The notes: generated by a model from the sequence alone, not told the origin. A DNA stretch of 64,000 nucleotides from Altererythrobacter sp. ZODW24 (GCF_003344885.1 NZ_CP031155.1:2683327-2747326); one strand, 5' to 3'. Positions 14,661-23,961 are shown, counted from the first letter of the stretch. Program-made: numbers and translations.

Positions 14661-17231
14661 ATGCAGCTTGTTATCGTCGAATCGCCAGCCAAGGCGAAGA
14701 CCATCGAGAATTATCTGGGCAAGGGCTTCAAGGTCCTCGCTTCATACGGCCACGTCCGTGATCTGCCGCCGAAGGATGGCAGCGTCCGTCCGGACGAGGA
14801 CTTCGCGATGGATTGGGAAATGTACCGCGACAAGCAGAAGCAGGTGAAGGCGATAACCGATGCGGCCAAGACCGCAGACCGTCTGATCCTCGCGACTGAC
14901 CCTGACCGCGAAGGTGAAGCCATCAGCTGGCACGTTCAGGAACTGCTGCGCAAGCGTAAGGCGCTGCCCAAGGTTGTCGACCGTGTGACCTTCAACGCGA
15001 TCACCAAGAAGGCCGTCACCGAGGCCATGAAGGCCCCGCGCGGGCTCGATACGGATCTGATTGACGCCTATCTGGCGCGCCGCGCGCTGGATTATTTGTT
15101 CGGCTTCACGCTCAGCCCCGTGCTGTGGCGCAAGTTGCCCGGCGCGAAATCGGCTGGCCGCGTGCAGTCGGTTGCGCTGCGGATCGTCGTCGACCGCGAG
15201 AAAGAGATCGAGGCGTTCAAGCCGGAAGAATACTGGTCGATCATCGCAAAGTACGAACAGGACGGCACGCAATTCGATGCGCGTATGGTCAAGTTCGATG
15301 GCGACAAAATCGACAAGATGACACTGGGCGAAGAAGGCTCCGCGATGAAGGCCAAGGCCGCTGTTGAAGGTTCGCGCTTCACTGTTGAAGACGTTGAAAC
15401 CAAGCCGCTCACGCGCAATCCTTCGCCTCCATTCACGACATCGACGCTGCAGCAGGAGGCCTCGCGCAAGCTCGGCTTCTCGGCCAGTCACACGATGCGT
15501 CTGGCGCAAAATCTTTATGAAGCCGGCGCGATCACTTACATGCGTACCGACGGTGTTCAGATGGACGGCAGCGCGATCGAAGCCGCGCGCAAGGCTATCG
15601 CCGAGCGTTACGACAGCAACTATGTGCCCGAAAAAGCGCGCTTCTACGCGACCAAAGCCAAGAATGCCCAAGAGGCTCACGAGGCGATCCGTCCGACCAG
15701 TTTCAGCAAGGACAAGTCCGGTGCGGGCGACGAAGCTAAGCTCTATTCGCTAATCTTCAAACGCGCGATGGCGAGCCAAATGTCCGGCGCACGGCTTGAG
15801 CGCACCGCCGTCACGCTCCGCGATCCAACCGGTCGTCACGAACTACGCGCCACAGGCCAAGTCGTGAAATTCCCGGGCTTTATGGCCGTGTACGAAGAAG
15901 GCCGCGACAACCGCGGTGATGAAGACGATGCGAACCTGTTGCCGCATATGACTAAGGGCGACGCACCGCACCGCAAGGATGTGGAGGCGAACCAGCACTT
16001 CACGCAGCCGCCAGCGCGTTTCTCGGAAGCCAGCTTGGTCAAACGGTTGGAGGAACTTGGCATCGGGCGCCCATCCACTTACGCCAGCACCATCCAGACG
16101 ATCCGCGATCGCGATTATGTGCGGATGGAGAAAAACCGCTTCTTCGCTGAGGAAAGCGGACGGCTGCTGACCAGCTTTCTGGAACGTTTCTTCCCGCGCT
16201 ATGTCGCCTATGAATTCACCGCGGGCATGGAAGACCAGCTCGATGTGGTTTCGGATGGCAAGGCCGAATATAAGGCTCTGCTCGCCGAGTTCTGGAAGGA
16301 CTTTAAACCCAAGTCCGACGAGGTGATGGAATTCAAACCATCCGAAGTCAGCGAGATCCTCGACGAGTTTCTTTCCGACTATCTCTTCCCGGCCAAGGAA
16401 GACGGCAGTGATCCGCGCCTATGCCCCAAATGCGGCGATGGCCGCTTGGCTTTGCGCGGCGGCAAATATGGCGCGTTCGTGGCCTGCGCCAACTATCCTG
16501 AATGCAAATTCACTCGCCGTTTCGCTCAGCCGGGCGGAGCGGGCGATGACGGCGCCGATGACCAGACGATGGGTAAAGACCCCGTCAGCGGTCTGGAAGT
16601 CGAACGCAAAACGGGCCGTTTCGGGCCGTACATCCAACTGGGCGAGGGCAAGGAAGCCAAGCGCGCCAGCATCCCCAAAGACCTAGATGATTTCGATCTG
16701 GAATGGGCGCTGAAACTGCTCGACCTGCCGCGCATCGTGGGTGAACACCCCGAAACGGGCAAGGAAATCGAAGCGGCCATCGGGCGCTACGGACCTTACC
16801 TGCGTCACGATGGCAAATATGCCAAGCTGACCAGCACGCGCGACGTGTTCGACACTGGTATGAACGCGGCAGTGACGCTGCTCGCCGAAGCCGCCAACCG
16901 CAAGGGCGGAACTCGCGCTAAGGTAGAACCGATCAAGACCTTCGGGAAGCACCCTGTCAGTGAAGCCGAAATGAAAGTGCTGCCGGGCCGTTATGGTCCC
17001 TATGTTACTGACGGTACGACCAACGCCACGATCCCGCGCGATATGAAGCCTGAAGATGTGACCGAGGAACAGGCGATCGCCTTGATCGACGCCCGCGTCG
17101 CCAAGGGACCAGTGAAGAAAAAGCGCAAGAAAGCCGCGCCTAAGAAGAAGGCTCCGGCCAAAAAGAAGGCCGCCGCTAAGAAGAAGCCAGCCGCGAAGAA
17201 AAAGGCGCCTGCAAAGAGGAAAGCTGACTGA
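14661..17231 (+). CDS. topA: DNA topoisomerase I
   Basis: An 856-residue type IA topoisomerase that relaxes negative supercoils. The Toprim domain begins VIVESPAKAKTIENYLG and includes DPDREGEAISWH; the active-site Tyr293 is in ITYMRTDGV. One four-cysteine zinc motif (CPKCGDGRLALRGG through CANYPEC) and later repeat domains (FGPYIQLG, YGPYLRHDG, YGPYV) follow. The last 40 or so residues are nearly all Lys, Ala and Pro, a basic DNA-binding tail common in Sphingomonadales and actinobacteria. AAGGAA precedes the ATG. It overlaps the next gene by one nucleotide (TGATG). Confidence 0.98.
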   Translation: MQLVIVESPAKAKTIENYLGKGFKVLASYGHVRDLPPKDGSVRPDEDFAMDWEMYRDKQKQVKAITDAAKTADRLILATDPDREGEAISWHVQELLRKRKALPKVVDRVTFNAITKKAVTEAMKAPRGLDTDLIDAYLARRALDYLFGFTLSPVLWRKLPGAKSAGRVQSVALRIVVDREKEIEAFKPEEYWSIIAKYEQDGTQFDARMVKFDGDKIDKMTLGEEGSAMKAKAAVEGSRFTVEDVETKPLTRNPSPPFTTSTLQQEASRKLGFSASHTMRLAQNLYEAGAITYMRTDGVQMDGSAIEAARKAIAERYDSNYVPEKARFYATKAKNAQEAHEAIRPTSFSKDKSGAGDEAKLYSLIFKRAMASQMSGARLERTAVTLRDPTGRHELRATGQVVKFPGFMAVYEEGRDNRGDEDDANLLPHMTKGDAPHRKDVEANQHFTQPPARFSEASLVKRLEELGIGRPSTYASTIQTIRDRDYVRMEKNRFFAEESGRLLTSFLERFFPRYVAYEFTAGMEDQLDVVSDGKAEYKALLAEFWKDFKPKSDEVMEFKPSEVSEILDEFLSDYLFPAKEDGSDPRLCPKCGDGRLALRGGKYGAFVACANYPECKFTRRFAQPGGAGDDGADDQTMGKDPVSGLEVERKTGRFGPYIQLGEGKEAKRASIPKDLDDFDLEWALKLLDLPRIVGEHPETGKEIEAAIGRYGPYLRHDGKYAKLTSTRDVFDTGMNAAVTLLAEAANRKGGTRAKVEPIKTFGKHPVSEAEMKVLPGRYGPYVTDGTTNATIPRDMKPEDVTEEQAIALIDARVAKGPVKKKRKKAAPKKKAPAKKKAAAKKKPAAKKKAPAKRKAD

Positions 17232-17413
17232 TGGGCAAAGAGACCTTTGAGCGCCATAAGCAGCCATGGAAGTCTGAAGAGGCGGCCAAGCTGAAGTTGC
17301 TTGCCACCAAAGGTCAGGGCCTGAAGCAAATTTCCAAGGCGCTAAACCGCAGCGAGGAATCGACGCGAGATTTCGCCAAGAAGAACAAAATCGCGATTGC
17401 TAAGAAGCGGTAG
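17231..17413 (+). CDS. Small basic HTH/SANT-like protein coupled to topA
   Basis: A 60-residue basic protein whose ATG shares its first base with the topA stop. The pattern PWKSEEAAKLKLLATKGQGL followed by a second helix with QISKALNRSEEST resembles a SANT/Myb-like or GcrA N-terminal helix-turn-helix. Length and coupling suggest a DNA-binding accessory to topoisomerase or an autonomous small regulator; no function is known to me. It ends 28 bp before a hairpin terminator. Confidence 0.7.
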   Translation: MGKETFERHKQPWKSEEAAKLKLLATKGQGLKQISKALNRSEESTRDFAKKNKIAIAKKR

Positions 17414-17441
17414 GCGATACTGGTCTTAACTAAAGTAAGGT

Positions 17442-17473
17442 GGGTAGCGCCAAGTTGTCGCCTGACGCTACCC
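17442..17473 (+). terminator. Hairpin terminator after the topA unit
   Basis: GGGTAGCG (17442-17449) pairs with CGCTACCC (17466-17473), followed by GTTTTC. The loop is 16 nt. It sits between converging units, the topA genes and the small leader-peptide gene at 17483-17647. Confidence 0.6.
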
Positions 17474-17482
17474 GTTTTCAGC

Positions 17483-17647
17483 TCAAGGCCAACCGGAGGG
17501 CTTTCCGTTAGGGAAGAAGCTGTTGCCGTCCCATTCGCCGCCGGGGAAGCGGTCGTTCAGATAGTCGACCCAGCTTTGACCAGGTGCAGGGTTGCCGCCA
17601 GCTACGGCTGCGAGTTCGAGCGTCGTCATTTCTTGGATAGTGTTCAT
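17483..17647 (-). CDS. Short peptide with a double-glycine (bacteriocin-type) leader
   Basis: A 54-codon gene too short for ordinary ORF listings. The product begins MNTIQEMTTLELAAVAGG: an N-terminal leader with the E-L-x-x-V-x-G-G pattern cut by C39-peptidase ABC exporters in class II bacteriocins, microcins and peptide pheromones. The 36-residue core (19-54) has no cysteine and is rich in Gly, Pro, Trp and Phe. AAAGGA lies nine nt before the ATG, and TACTAT at about 17684 could be a -10 box. No exporter, modification enzyme or immunity gene is adjacent, so the role (bacteriocin, pheromone or RiPP precursor) is open. The rest of the 17414-17758 stretch holds only the terminator. Confidence 0.6.
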   Translation of the reverse strand: MNTIQEMTTLELAAVAGGNPAPGQSWVDYLNDRFPGGEWDGNSFFPNGKPSGWP

Positions 17648-17758
17648 GATATTGGTTCCTTTCGTTGTCGAGAAACCAACAATAGTATTAGTGCGAACAG
17701 CTCGGCTATTGGACAGGTGGGCTAGTACAAAGCACCGATTTTTGAAAATTAGTGGCGA

Positions 17759-18070
17759 TTAGAGTTCGAGGGAGCGGATATTACGCGTTATTTCGCTAAC
17801 TTCGCATTCCTCTCCGATAACTAGCGAAATTGAGTAACTTGGATCATCAAGCTTAGTGAGCGTGTAGCTCCCACCCACTTCGCACACATCACCAATCGGT
17901 TCGTCGATCACTGAATGACCGGTCTGCTTCAAGTTCGAAACCGCCGACTTGATGGGCTGACCAATCTCTGCGCCTTCGTAGCTGCCGTACTCACGATCGC
18001 TGATCGCAAAAAACCAGAAGCCAATCACAGCCAGAGCGCCTACAGCAAGAGCGGCGACGATCTTAAGCAT
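17759..18070 (-). CDS. Small membrane-anchored protein downstream of era
   Basis: A 103-residue protein with one N-terminal hydrophobic helix (IVAALAVGALAVIGFWFF) and a soluble, acidic domain with two cysteines (VCEVGG and ECEVSE) that could form a periplasmic disulfide. The ATG at 18070 shares its A with the era stop (TGATG), so it is coupled to the lepB-rnc-era operon. I do not recognise the family. Confidence 0.65.
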   Translation of the reverse strand: MLKIVAALAVGALAVIGFWFFAISDREYGSYEGAEIGQPIKSAVSNLKQTGHSVIDEPIGDVCEVGGSYTLTKLDDPSYSISLVIGEECEVSEITRNIRSLEL

Positions 18071-18984
18071 CACTTACTCCAATCCAGCCCCATTTCTTCG
18101 AACACTTCCTTGTCTTCGGACCAGTTTTCGCTGACCTTTACGTGCAGGAACAGGTGGACCTTCTGACCTAGCAACTCGCTTAGTTCCTCGCGTGCGGCCT
18201 CTCCGATGGCCTTGATCTTGCTGCCGCCTTTGCCGAGCACAATGGGCTTCTGGCTATCGCGGCCGATCACGATTTGCTGGCGGATTTCGACGCTGCCGTC
18301 CTTGCGTTGGGTGTAGCTTTCGGGGCGTACCGCGCTGTCATACGGGAGTTCCTCGTGCAGTTGGCGGTACAGCTGTTCGCGGGTTATTTCGGCGGCGAGG
18401 AGGCGTTCGCTGGCGTCGGACACTTGATCTTCGGGATAATGCCACACGCCCTCGGGCATCAGCGCGGCGAGGGCGTCTTTCAGTTCGGGCACGCCGTCTC
18501 CCGACAAGGCTGAGATGAAGTAGATTTCCTCGAATTCCACTGCTTCGCCCAGTTCCTGCGCCAGTTTCAGCAGCGGCTCTTTCTTGGCGATATCAACCTT
18601 GTTGAGCACCAGTAGTTTGCGCTCTGGCCGGTCCTTCAGACTTTCGAGCAGAGGCGTGAGTTCATGGCGGCGCTGTTTGATCGGATCGACCATCAGCACG
18701 ATGGCGTCGGCTTCCTGCGCGCCTTCCCATGCTGCAGCGACCATCGCGCGGTCGAGCCGGCGCTTTGGAGCAAAGATACCGGGTGTGTCGGCGAGGATGA
18801 TCTGAGTTTTACCGTGCAGCGCAACGCCAAGCATACGTGCCCGCGTCGTTTGCGCCTTAGCAGATACGATGGCGACCTTCTGGCCGACCAACGCGTTCAC
18901 CAGCGTACTTTTACCAGCATTCGGCGCACCGATAACGGCGACCACGCCGCATTTGGTCGCCTGATCTGCTTTCGTATCGGTCAC
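18070..18984 (-). CDS. era: Ribosome-assembly GTPase Era
   Basis: A 304-residue GTPase needed to mature 16S rRNA and the 30S subunit. G1 is GAPNAGKST, G3 DTPG, G4 NKVD; a KH RNA-binding domain with GKGGSKIKAIG is at the C-terminus. The GTG start overlaps the rnc stop by 4 nt. The order lepB-rnc-era is widespread. Confidence 0.98.
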   Translation of the reverse strand: MTDTKADQATKCGVVAVIGAPNAGKSTLVNALVGQKVAIVSAKAQTTRARMLGVALHGKTQIILADTPGIFAPKRRLDRAMVAAAWEGAQEADAIVLMVDPIKQRRHELTPLLESLKDRPERKLLVLNKVDIAKKEPLLKLAQELGEAVEFEEIYFISALSGDGVPELKDALAALMPEGVWHYPEDQVSDASERLLAAEITREQLYRQLHEELPYDSAVRPESYTQRKDGSVEIRQQIVIGRDSQKPIVLGKGGSKIKAIGEAAREELSELLGQKVHLFLHVKVSENWSEDKEVFEEMGLDWSK

Positions 18985-19667
18985 GCGTATTTCTCCATGA
19001 ATGCTTTTGCTGCGGCCTTTTCGGCTTCGCGCTTATTAGAGGCGGTGGCTTCTGTCGTGCCGACATTTTTGATGGCCACCCTGACCGTAAATTGTGCCGC
19101 GTGGTCGGGCCCGCGTCGTGTAATGATCTCATATTCGGGCGGCTTGCGTTCGTTGCCGGCAGCCCATTCTTGAAGAGCGCTTTTCGGATGTTTTGAAACG
19201 CCCGCGTCGGACGACATTATCGGTTCCCAAATGTCACGGATCAAATCACGCGTTTGGTTGAAGCCGCGCTCGATGAAGCTCGCGCCCAGCAGGCTTTCCA
19301 CCACGTCGCCGAGGATGTTGTCGCTTTCTGCCCCGCCATCATCGCGCGCTTGTTTACCAAGGCGGATATGGTCCGGCAGCCCGATTTGGCGGGCCACCAG
19401 TGCGCAGGTCTGGCGACTGACGAGTGCGTTCAAACGCTGTGACAGCGTGCCTTCTTGCCCGGAGTTGCGCTCATACAGCCAGTCGGCAATCGACAGGCCC
19501 AACACGCGGTCGCCGAGAAATTCGAGCCGTTCGTAATCGCGTTTCGCGCCGAAGCTGCCGTGGGTCAGCGCCTCGACATAGATCGCATCATCTTGCGGCT
19601 TGATGCCAAGACCCGCGAGCCATTCGCGGGCTTCTGGCCACAGGACTGTGTCGCTGTGTTTGCTCAA
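18981..19667 (-). CDS. rnc: Ribonuclease III
   Basis: A 228-residue double-strand-specific endoribonuclease that processes rRNA precursors. The signature ERLEFLGDRVLGL carries the metal-binding residues, and a C-terminal dsRNA-binding domain starts at about 155 (PKSALQEWAAGN). The start is TTG at 19667, overlapping lepB by 4 nt as TTGA. Confidence 0.98.
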   Translation of the reverse strand: MSKHSDTVLWPEAREWLAGLGIKPQDDAIYVEALTHGSFGAKRDYERLEFLGDRVLGLSIADWLYERNSGQEGTLSQRLNALVSRQTCALVARQIGLPDHIRLGKQARDDGGAESDNILGDVVESLLGASFIERGFNQTRDLIRDIWEPIMSSDAGVSKHPKSALQEWAAGNERKPPEYEIITRRGPDHAAQFTVRVAIKNVGTTEATASNKREAEKAAAKAFMEKYA

Positions 19668-20506
19668 AACGATCCGCCAATTCGTTCAACGCGTTCGCTG
19701 CTGAACCAGGTCCAAGGCAGCAGCCAGCTTGACTCGCCATCGGTGGACCACATCATCACTTGCGCGCGGCCAACCAGCAGGTCTTGATCGACGATGCCAA
19801 CACCGCCGCCAGACCGCGCAGGGAAGCGGCTGTCCTGCGAATTGTCGCGGTTGTCGCCCATGACGAACATCTTGCCCGCTGGCACGGTTACTGGCGGGCG
19901 GTTGTCAGCGAAGGCCATATCGCCGAAGTCGAGGACATTGTAAGCTACGCCTTCCGGAAGTGTTTCGCGGAATTGCGGATAGGAACAGATCTGTGTGCCC
20001 TCGGGCGTGACCTGCTGATATTCGGGCCGCCCGCAAACCGGTGTGTTGGCGGACATCGGCTGCACAAAGTCGCCAATCCGTTCTTTCGGAATAGGCGTTC
20101 CGTTCAGGATCACCTGGCCATCTTCAACCGCGATAATATCGCCCGGCAGGCCGATCACGCGCTTGATGTAATCGACCTTATCAATCGGATGCTGGAAGAT
20201 CACCACATCGCCGCGCTCGGGCTCGCTTGCGAAAATCCGGCCCGGGATCAGCGGCACCCCGAATGGCAGGGATGCGCTGGTGAAACCATATGGCCATTTT
20301 GCCGCGAGCAGATAGTCGCCGTTCCACAGGCGGGGAAGCATGCTTTCGCTGGGGATATTGAAGGGCGAGAATATGAAGCTGCGGAAGATCACCACCACCA
20401 GCGCGAGCTTCAGCAGGAACTTCCAGAACGGAGCTTCCTCCTTCTCTGCCTTGGCTTCGATGGCCGGGTTCTTCAGTTCGCGGAGTTCGGGAGTAATATC
20501 TGTCAT
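19664..20506 (-). CDS. lepB: Signal peptidase I
   Basis: A 280-residue membrane protease that removes Sec and Tat signal peptides. One N-terminal helix (FLLKLALVVVIFRSFIF) precedes the serine box FNIPSESMLPRL, and the general-base lysine is in DYIKRVIGLPGD; GDNRDNSQDSR is the later box. ATG at 20506, first gene of the lepB-rnc-era unit. It is divergent from pgi across 217 bp. Confidence 0.97.
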   Translation of the reverse strand: MTDITPELRELKNPAIEAKAEKEEAPFWKFLLKLALVVVIFRSFIFSPFNIPSESMLPRLWNGDYLLAAKWPYGFTSASLPFGVPLIPGRIFASEPERGDVVIFQHPIDKVDYIKRVIGLPGDIIAVEDGQVILNGTPIPKERIGDFVQPMSANTPVCGRPEYQQVTPEGTQICSYPQFRETLPEGVAYNVLDFGDMAFADNRPPVTVPAGKMFVMGDNRDNSQDSRFPARSGGGVGIVDQDLLVGRAQVMMWSTDGESSWLLPWTWFSSERVERIGGSF

Positions 20507-20569
20507 CGAGCTAAGCCCTGCTTGGCAGCGCGCGAGGCGTCAAGGTTTAAGCCGCTTTGCCGAGGGAAA

Positions 20570-20583
20570 GTGACACATGTTAC
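20570..20583. promoter_or_regulatory. Imperfect dyad in the lepB-pgi divergent gap
   Basis: The sequence GTGACACATGTTAC has the symmetric form GTnACAnnTGTnAC and lies between the two divergent starts. It could be an operator for either gene; no regulator is assigned. The rest of the 217-bp gap shows no confident promoter. Confidence 0.25.
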
Positions 20584-20723
20584 ATACCTATATTGGAAAA
20601 ACGTGGCGTCTCGGCTCTTAGCCACAACGGTGGCCGGATGGACTACGAATTCAGGCAAGTTAGGCTTTGCAATCATGGCCGCATTCCCTACTCGCTGCAG
20701 CCTCAAGTAGGAAAGGTTTTTCA

Positions 20724-22253
20724 ATGTCTGAAGCGGTAGAGCAGGTCTGGTCCAAGCTTGAGAAACTGGACCACACGCCGCCACTGGATTTGTTCGCAAA
20801 GGACGCCGACCGGCTGAAGCGTCTATCTACGCGGCTCGAATGGCCCAGCAACGGTAAACAAGTCGGCGCGATCTTCGACTGGTCGAAAACCCACCTTTCC
20901 GCCGAAAACCTGCCGCTGTTTGAAGAACTGGCGAAAGCCGCGAACTTCACCGCCCACCGCGATGAATTGCTAAATGGCGAGATCGTGAATGTGACCGAAG
21001 GGCGCGCGGCAACGCACACCGCCGAACGCGGCATCGGCGCAGATCAGGATGTCGCACAGGCTGATGCGCTGCATATGCGGATGCGCGGGCTGGTGGAGGC
21101 GATCCATCAGGGCATTCTGGGTGAGGTGAAGCATCTGATCCATATCGGCATTGGTGGCAGCGCGCTGGGGCCTAAGCTGGCGGTCGACGCGCTGGGCCGC
21201 GATGGCTGCACCGTCGATGTCCACGTGGTGTCCAACATTGACGGGCTGGCGCTGGAGGCGGCGTTCGACGCTTGCGATCCGGCGACCACGATGATCGCGC
21301 TGGCCTCCAAGACCTTCACCACTATCGAGACAATGACCAACGCGGAAAGCGCGTTGACTTGGCTGCGGGCGAATGGCGTGGACGATGCCTATGGCCGCGT
21401 GGTTGCGTTGACTGCCAATCCCGAGGCGGCGGTCGAATGGGGCGTCGATGAAACCCGCGTCCTGCCCTTCGCCGAAAGCGTGGGCGGGCGTTACTCGCTG
21501 TGGTCCTCGATCGGATTCCCCGTGGCGATTGCGCTGGGGTGGGACGACTATGCCGCGATGCTCGAAGGAGCCGGTGCGGTGGATGCGCATTTCCGCGACA
21601 CCGACGGTGCGACCAACCTGCCATTGCGCGCAGCCTTCGCCGACCGGCTCTATGCGCGGCTGTTGGGCGCGCAGACCCGTGCGGTGTTCGCTTATGACGA
21701 GCGGATGCGGTTCTTCCCCGATTACCTCCAGCAGCTGGAGATGGAATCCAACGGTAAGCGCGTGACCGCAGAGGGCGAGGAAGTGACCGAACCAACCGCG
21801 CCCATCACTTGGGGCGGGGTCGGGACGGACGGCCAGCATGCCGTGTTCCAATTGCTGCATCAGGGCACGCATCTGATCCCGGTGGACTTCATCGCCAGCA
21901 TCGCGCCGGGCGACACGCTGGATCCCGCGCATCACCGCATCCTGCTCACCAATTGCTTCGCCCAAGGCGCGGCCTTGATGGCGGGCGAGAAGGGTGAGGA
22001 CACCGCTCGCGATTTCCCCGGCGGACGGCCCAGCGCGACGATCCTATGCGATGATATTGACCCGGCAACCTTCGGCGCGCTGGTAGCGTTTCATGAACAC
22101 CGGACTTTTGCGAATGCCGTTCTGATGGGGATCAATCCGTTCGACCAGTTCGGCGTGGAGCTGGGCAAGAAGATGGCAAAGTCGATTGACGCGGGCGGCG
22201 GTGAGTTTGATGCTAGTACCAGCGCGCTGTTGGATGCGGCTGGGTTGGGGTGA
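20724..22253 (+). CDS. pgi: Glucose-6-phosphate isomerase
   Basis: A 509-residue enzyme of glycolysis/gluconeogenesis that interconverts glucose-6-phosphate and fructose-6-phosphate. HIGIGGSALGP, VVSNIDGLAL, SKTFTTIETM, VGGRYSLWSSIG and the catalytic ESNGKRV block are all intact. The ATG at 20724 has AGGAAAGG upstream; the open frame reaches back to 20667 but the added residues are not conserved. Confidence 0.97.
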   Translation: MSEAVEQVWSKLEKLDHTPPLDLFAKDADRLKRLSTRLEWPSNGKQVGAIFDWSKTHLSAENLPLFEELAKAANFTAHRDELLNGEIVNVTEGRAATHTAERGIGADQDVAQADALHMRMRGLVEAIHQGILGEVKHLIHIGIGGSALGPKLAVDALGRDGCTVDVHVVSNIDGLALEAAFDACDPATTMIALASKTFTTIETMTNAESALTWLRANGVDDAYGRVVALTANPEAAVEWGVDETRVLPFAESVGGRYSLWSSIGFPVAIALGWDDYAAMLEGAGAVDAHFRDTDGATNLPLRAAFADRLYARLLGAQTRAVFAYDERMRFFPDYLQQLEMESNGKRVTAEGEEVTEPTAPITWGGVGTDGQHAVFQLLHQGTHLIPVDFIASIAPGDTLDPAHHRILLTNCFAQGAALMAGEKGEDTARDFPGGRPSATILCDDIDPATFGALVAFHEHRTFANAVLMGINPFDQFGVELGKKMAKSIDAGGGEFDASTSALLDAAGLG

Positions 22254-22256
22254 TTG

Positions 22257-22613
22257 ATGGACCAGTCGATTGGTCTGAGGATTGTCGAGGAGTTGAAGCG
22301 GGGCTGGAAAGCTTACGCATCGATTGGCTTGATACTTCTGACGGTCGTTGCGCTGTTTCAATGGCGCGAGAACTCGAAGGTTGGAGATTGGGTTGCTATC
22401 GACGCTACTATAACCAGATTTGGTACATCTGCGATCAGTCAATCATATCAGCCTAATATAACAATGGTTTATATACAAACCCCCGATGGTATCGTCGGAG
22501 TTAACCCAGTAACTGCGGGTCAGATAACTGGCTGTAAGGTAGGCGACAAAATTGCGGTCGAGCAACTTGGGCTTAGTTTCAGGTTAAAAGCACAGCCGTG
22601 CAAGGAGAATTAG
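22257..22613 (+). CDS. Small single-pass membrane protein between pgi and gor
   Basis: A 118-residue protein with one membrane helix near residue 30 (ASIGLILLTVVALFQW) and a soluble C-terminal domain ending in a cysteine-containing tail (LKAQPCKEN). It starts three nt after pgi and ends one nt before gor, whose ribosome binding site (AAGGAG) lies inside its end, so all three are probably co-transcribed. AT-richer than its neighbours. I do not recognise it. Confidence 0.6.
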   Translation: MDQSIGLRIVEELKRGWKAYASIGLILLTVVALFQWRENSKVGDWVAIDATITRFGTSAISQSYQPNITMVYIQTPDGIVGVNPVTAGQITGCKVGDKIAVEQLGLSFRLKAQPCKEN

Positions 22614-22614
22614 A

Positions 22615-23961
22615 TTGCCCCAATACGATTACGACCTCTTCACTATCGGTGCCGGTTCCGGCGGCGTTCGGGCATCGCGCATTTCGGCGTCCCACGGCGC
22701 GAAGGTGGCTGTGGCGGAGGAGTACCGTGTTGGCGGAACATGCGTTATCCGGGGCTGCGTGCCCAAGAAAATGCTCGTCTATGGTGCGCATTTTGCCGAG
22801 GATATCGAAGACGCGCAGCATTTCGGCTGGACCATCGAGGGCAAGAGCTTCGATTGGAAGAAGCTGCGCGATCATGTTCAGAATGACGTCACCCGCCTCG
22901 AGGGGCTTTATACCGACACGCTGCAAAACAATGACGTAACGGTGTTCGATGAGCGCGCAACGATCAGCGGGCCGAACGAGGTGACGCTCGCCAGCGGCAA
23001 AGTCGTGACGGCGAAGTATATTCTGGTTTGCACCGGCGCGCGGCCATTTGTGCCCGAATTCCCCGGTAGCGAGCATGGGATTACGTCCAATGAGGCATTT
23101 CATCTGGATGATATTCCGAAGCACATTATCATCGCGGGTGGCGGTTATATCGCCAATGAATTCGCGGGTATCTTCAATGAATTCGGGTCGAAGGTTTGCA
23201 TCGTAAACCGCTCCGACCAATTGCTGCGCGGCTATGACGAATCTTTGCGCGACCGCTTGCTGCAAATCTCGCTGATGAAGGGCATCGAATTCAAGTTCAA
23301 CACGACCTTCAAAAGCATCGAGAAGCAGGAGGACGGCCGCTTGCTCGTCACCATGCAAAACGGTGATCAGCAGCTCACCGATCAAGTCATGTTCGCCACC
23401 GGCCGTGTGCCCAATATCGAAGGCCTCGGCCTCGACAATGTCGGCGTAGAAATGGGCGACGGGGGCGCAATCAAGGTTGACGAATATTCGAAGACAAATG
23501 TCGATAGCATCTATGCCGTGGGTGACGTGACCGACCGTATCCAGCTAACGCCCGTTGCGATCCGCGAAGGGCAAGCCTTTGCCGATACGGTGTTTGGCGG
23601 AACGCCCAAGACGGTCGATTATAGTTTCGTACCCAGCGCTGTATTCAGTCACCCGCCGATCGCTGCAGTCGGCATGACCGAAAGCGAAGCCCGGATGAAA
23701 TTGGGCGGTGTCAAAGTTTACACCTCAGACTTCCGCGCGATGAAAAACGTCATTGCAAGCCGCAACGAGCGCAGCCTTTATAAGATGATCTGCGACGAGG
23801 CGACGGACAAGATCGTGGGCATCCATATGATCGGCCCTGAATCGCCGGAAATCATGCAGGCAGCGGCGGTTGCGGTGAAGGCTGGCCTGACCAAAGCGGA
23901 CTTCGACGACACGGTCGCGATCCACCCTTCGATGGCTGAAGAGTTGGTGCTTTTAAAGTAA
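22615..23961 (+). CDS. gor: Glutathione-disulfide reductase
   Basis: A 448-residue FAD flavoprotein that uses NADPH to reduce glutathione disulfide. The FAD motif GAGSGG, the redox pair Cys43/Cys48 in GGTCVIRGCVPKK, the NAD(P) motif GGGYIANEFAG and the C-terminal dimer-interface His in AIHPSMAEELV are present. The start is TTG at 22615 with AAGGAG nine nt upstream. A related dihydrolipoyl or mycothione reductase is less likely because of the G-T-C-V-I-R-G-C-V-P-K-K signature. Confidence 0.95.
   Translation: MPQYDYDLFTIGAGSGGVRASRISASHGAKVAVAEEYRVGGTCVIRGCVPKKMLVYGAHFAEDIEDAQHFGWTIEGKSFDWKKLRDHVQNDVTRLEGLYTDTLQNNDVTVFDERATISGPNEVTLASGKVVTAKYILVCTGARPFVPEFPGSEHGITSNEAFHLDDIPKHIIIAGGGYIANEFAGIFNEFGSKVCIVNRSDQLLRGYDESLRDRLLQISLMKGIEFKFNTTFKSIEKQEDGRLLVTMQNGDQQLTDQVMFATGRVPNIEGLGLDNVGVEMGDGGAIKVDEYSKTNVDSIYAVGDVTDRIQLTPVAIREGQAFADTVFGGTPKTVDYSFVPSAVFSHPPIAAVGMTESEARMKLGGVKVYTSDFRAMKNVIASRNERSLYKMICDEATDKIVGIHMIGPESPEIMQAAAVAVKAGLTKADFDDTVAIHPSMAEELVLLK

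Noticed and set aside
14742-15680. Long minus-strand open frame inside topA
   Set aside because: It lies wholly opposite a clear topoisomerase gene, has no family motif and reflects the high-GC codon pattern; treated as a shadow.
20970-21965. Minus-strand open frame across pgi
   Set aside because: Antisense to conserved pgi codons; no motif.
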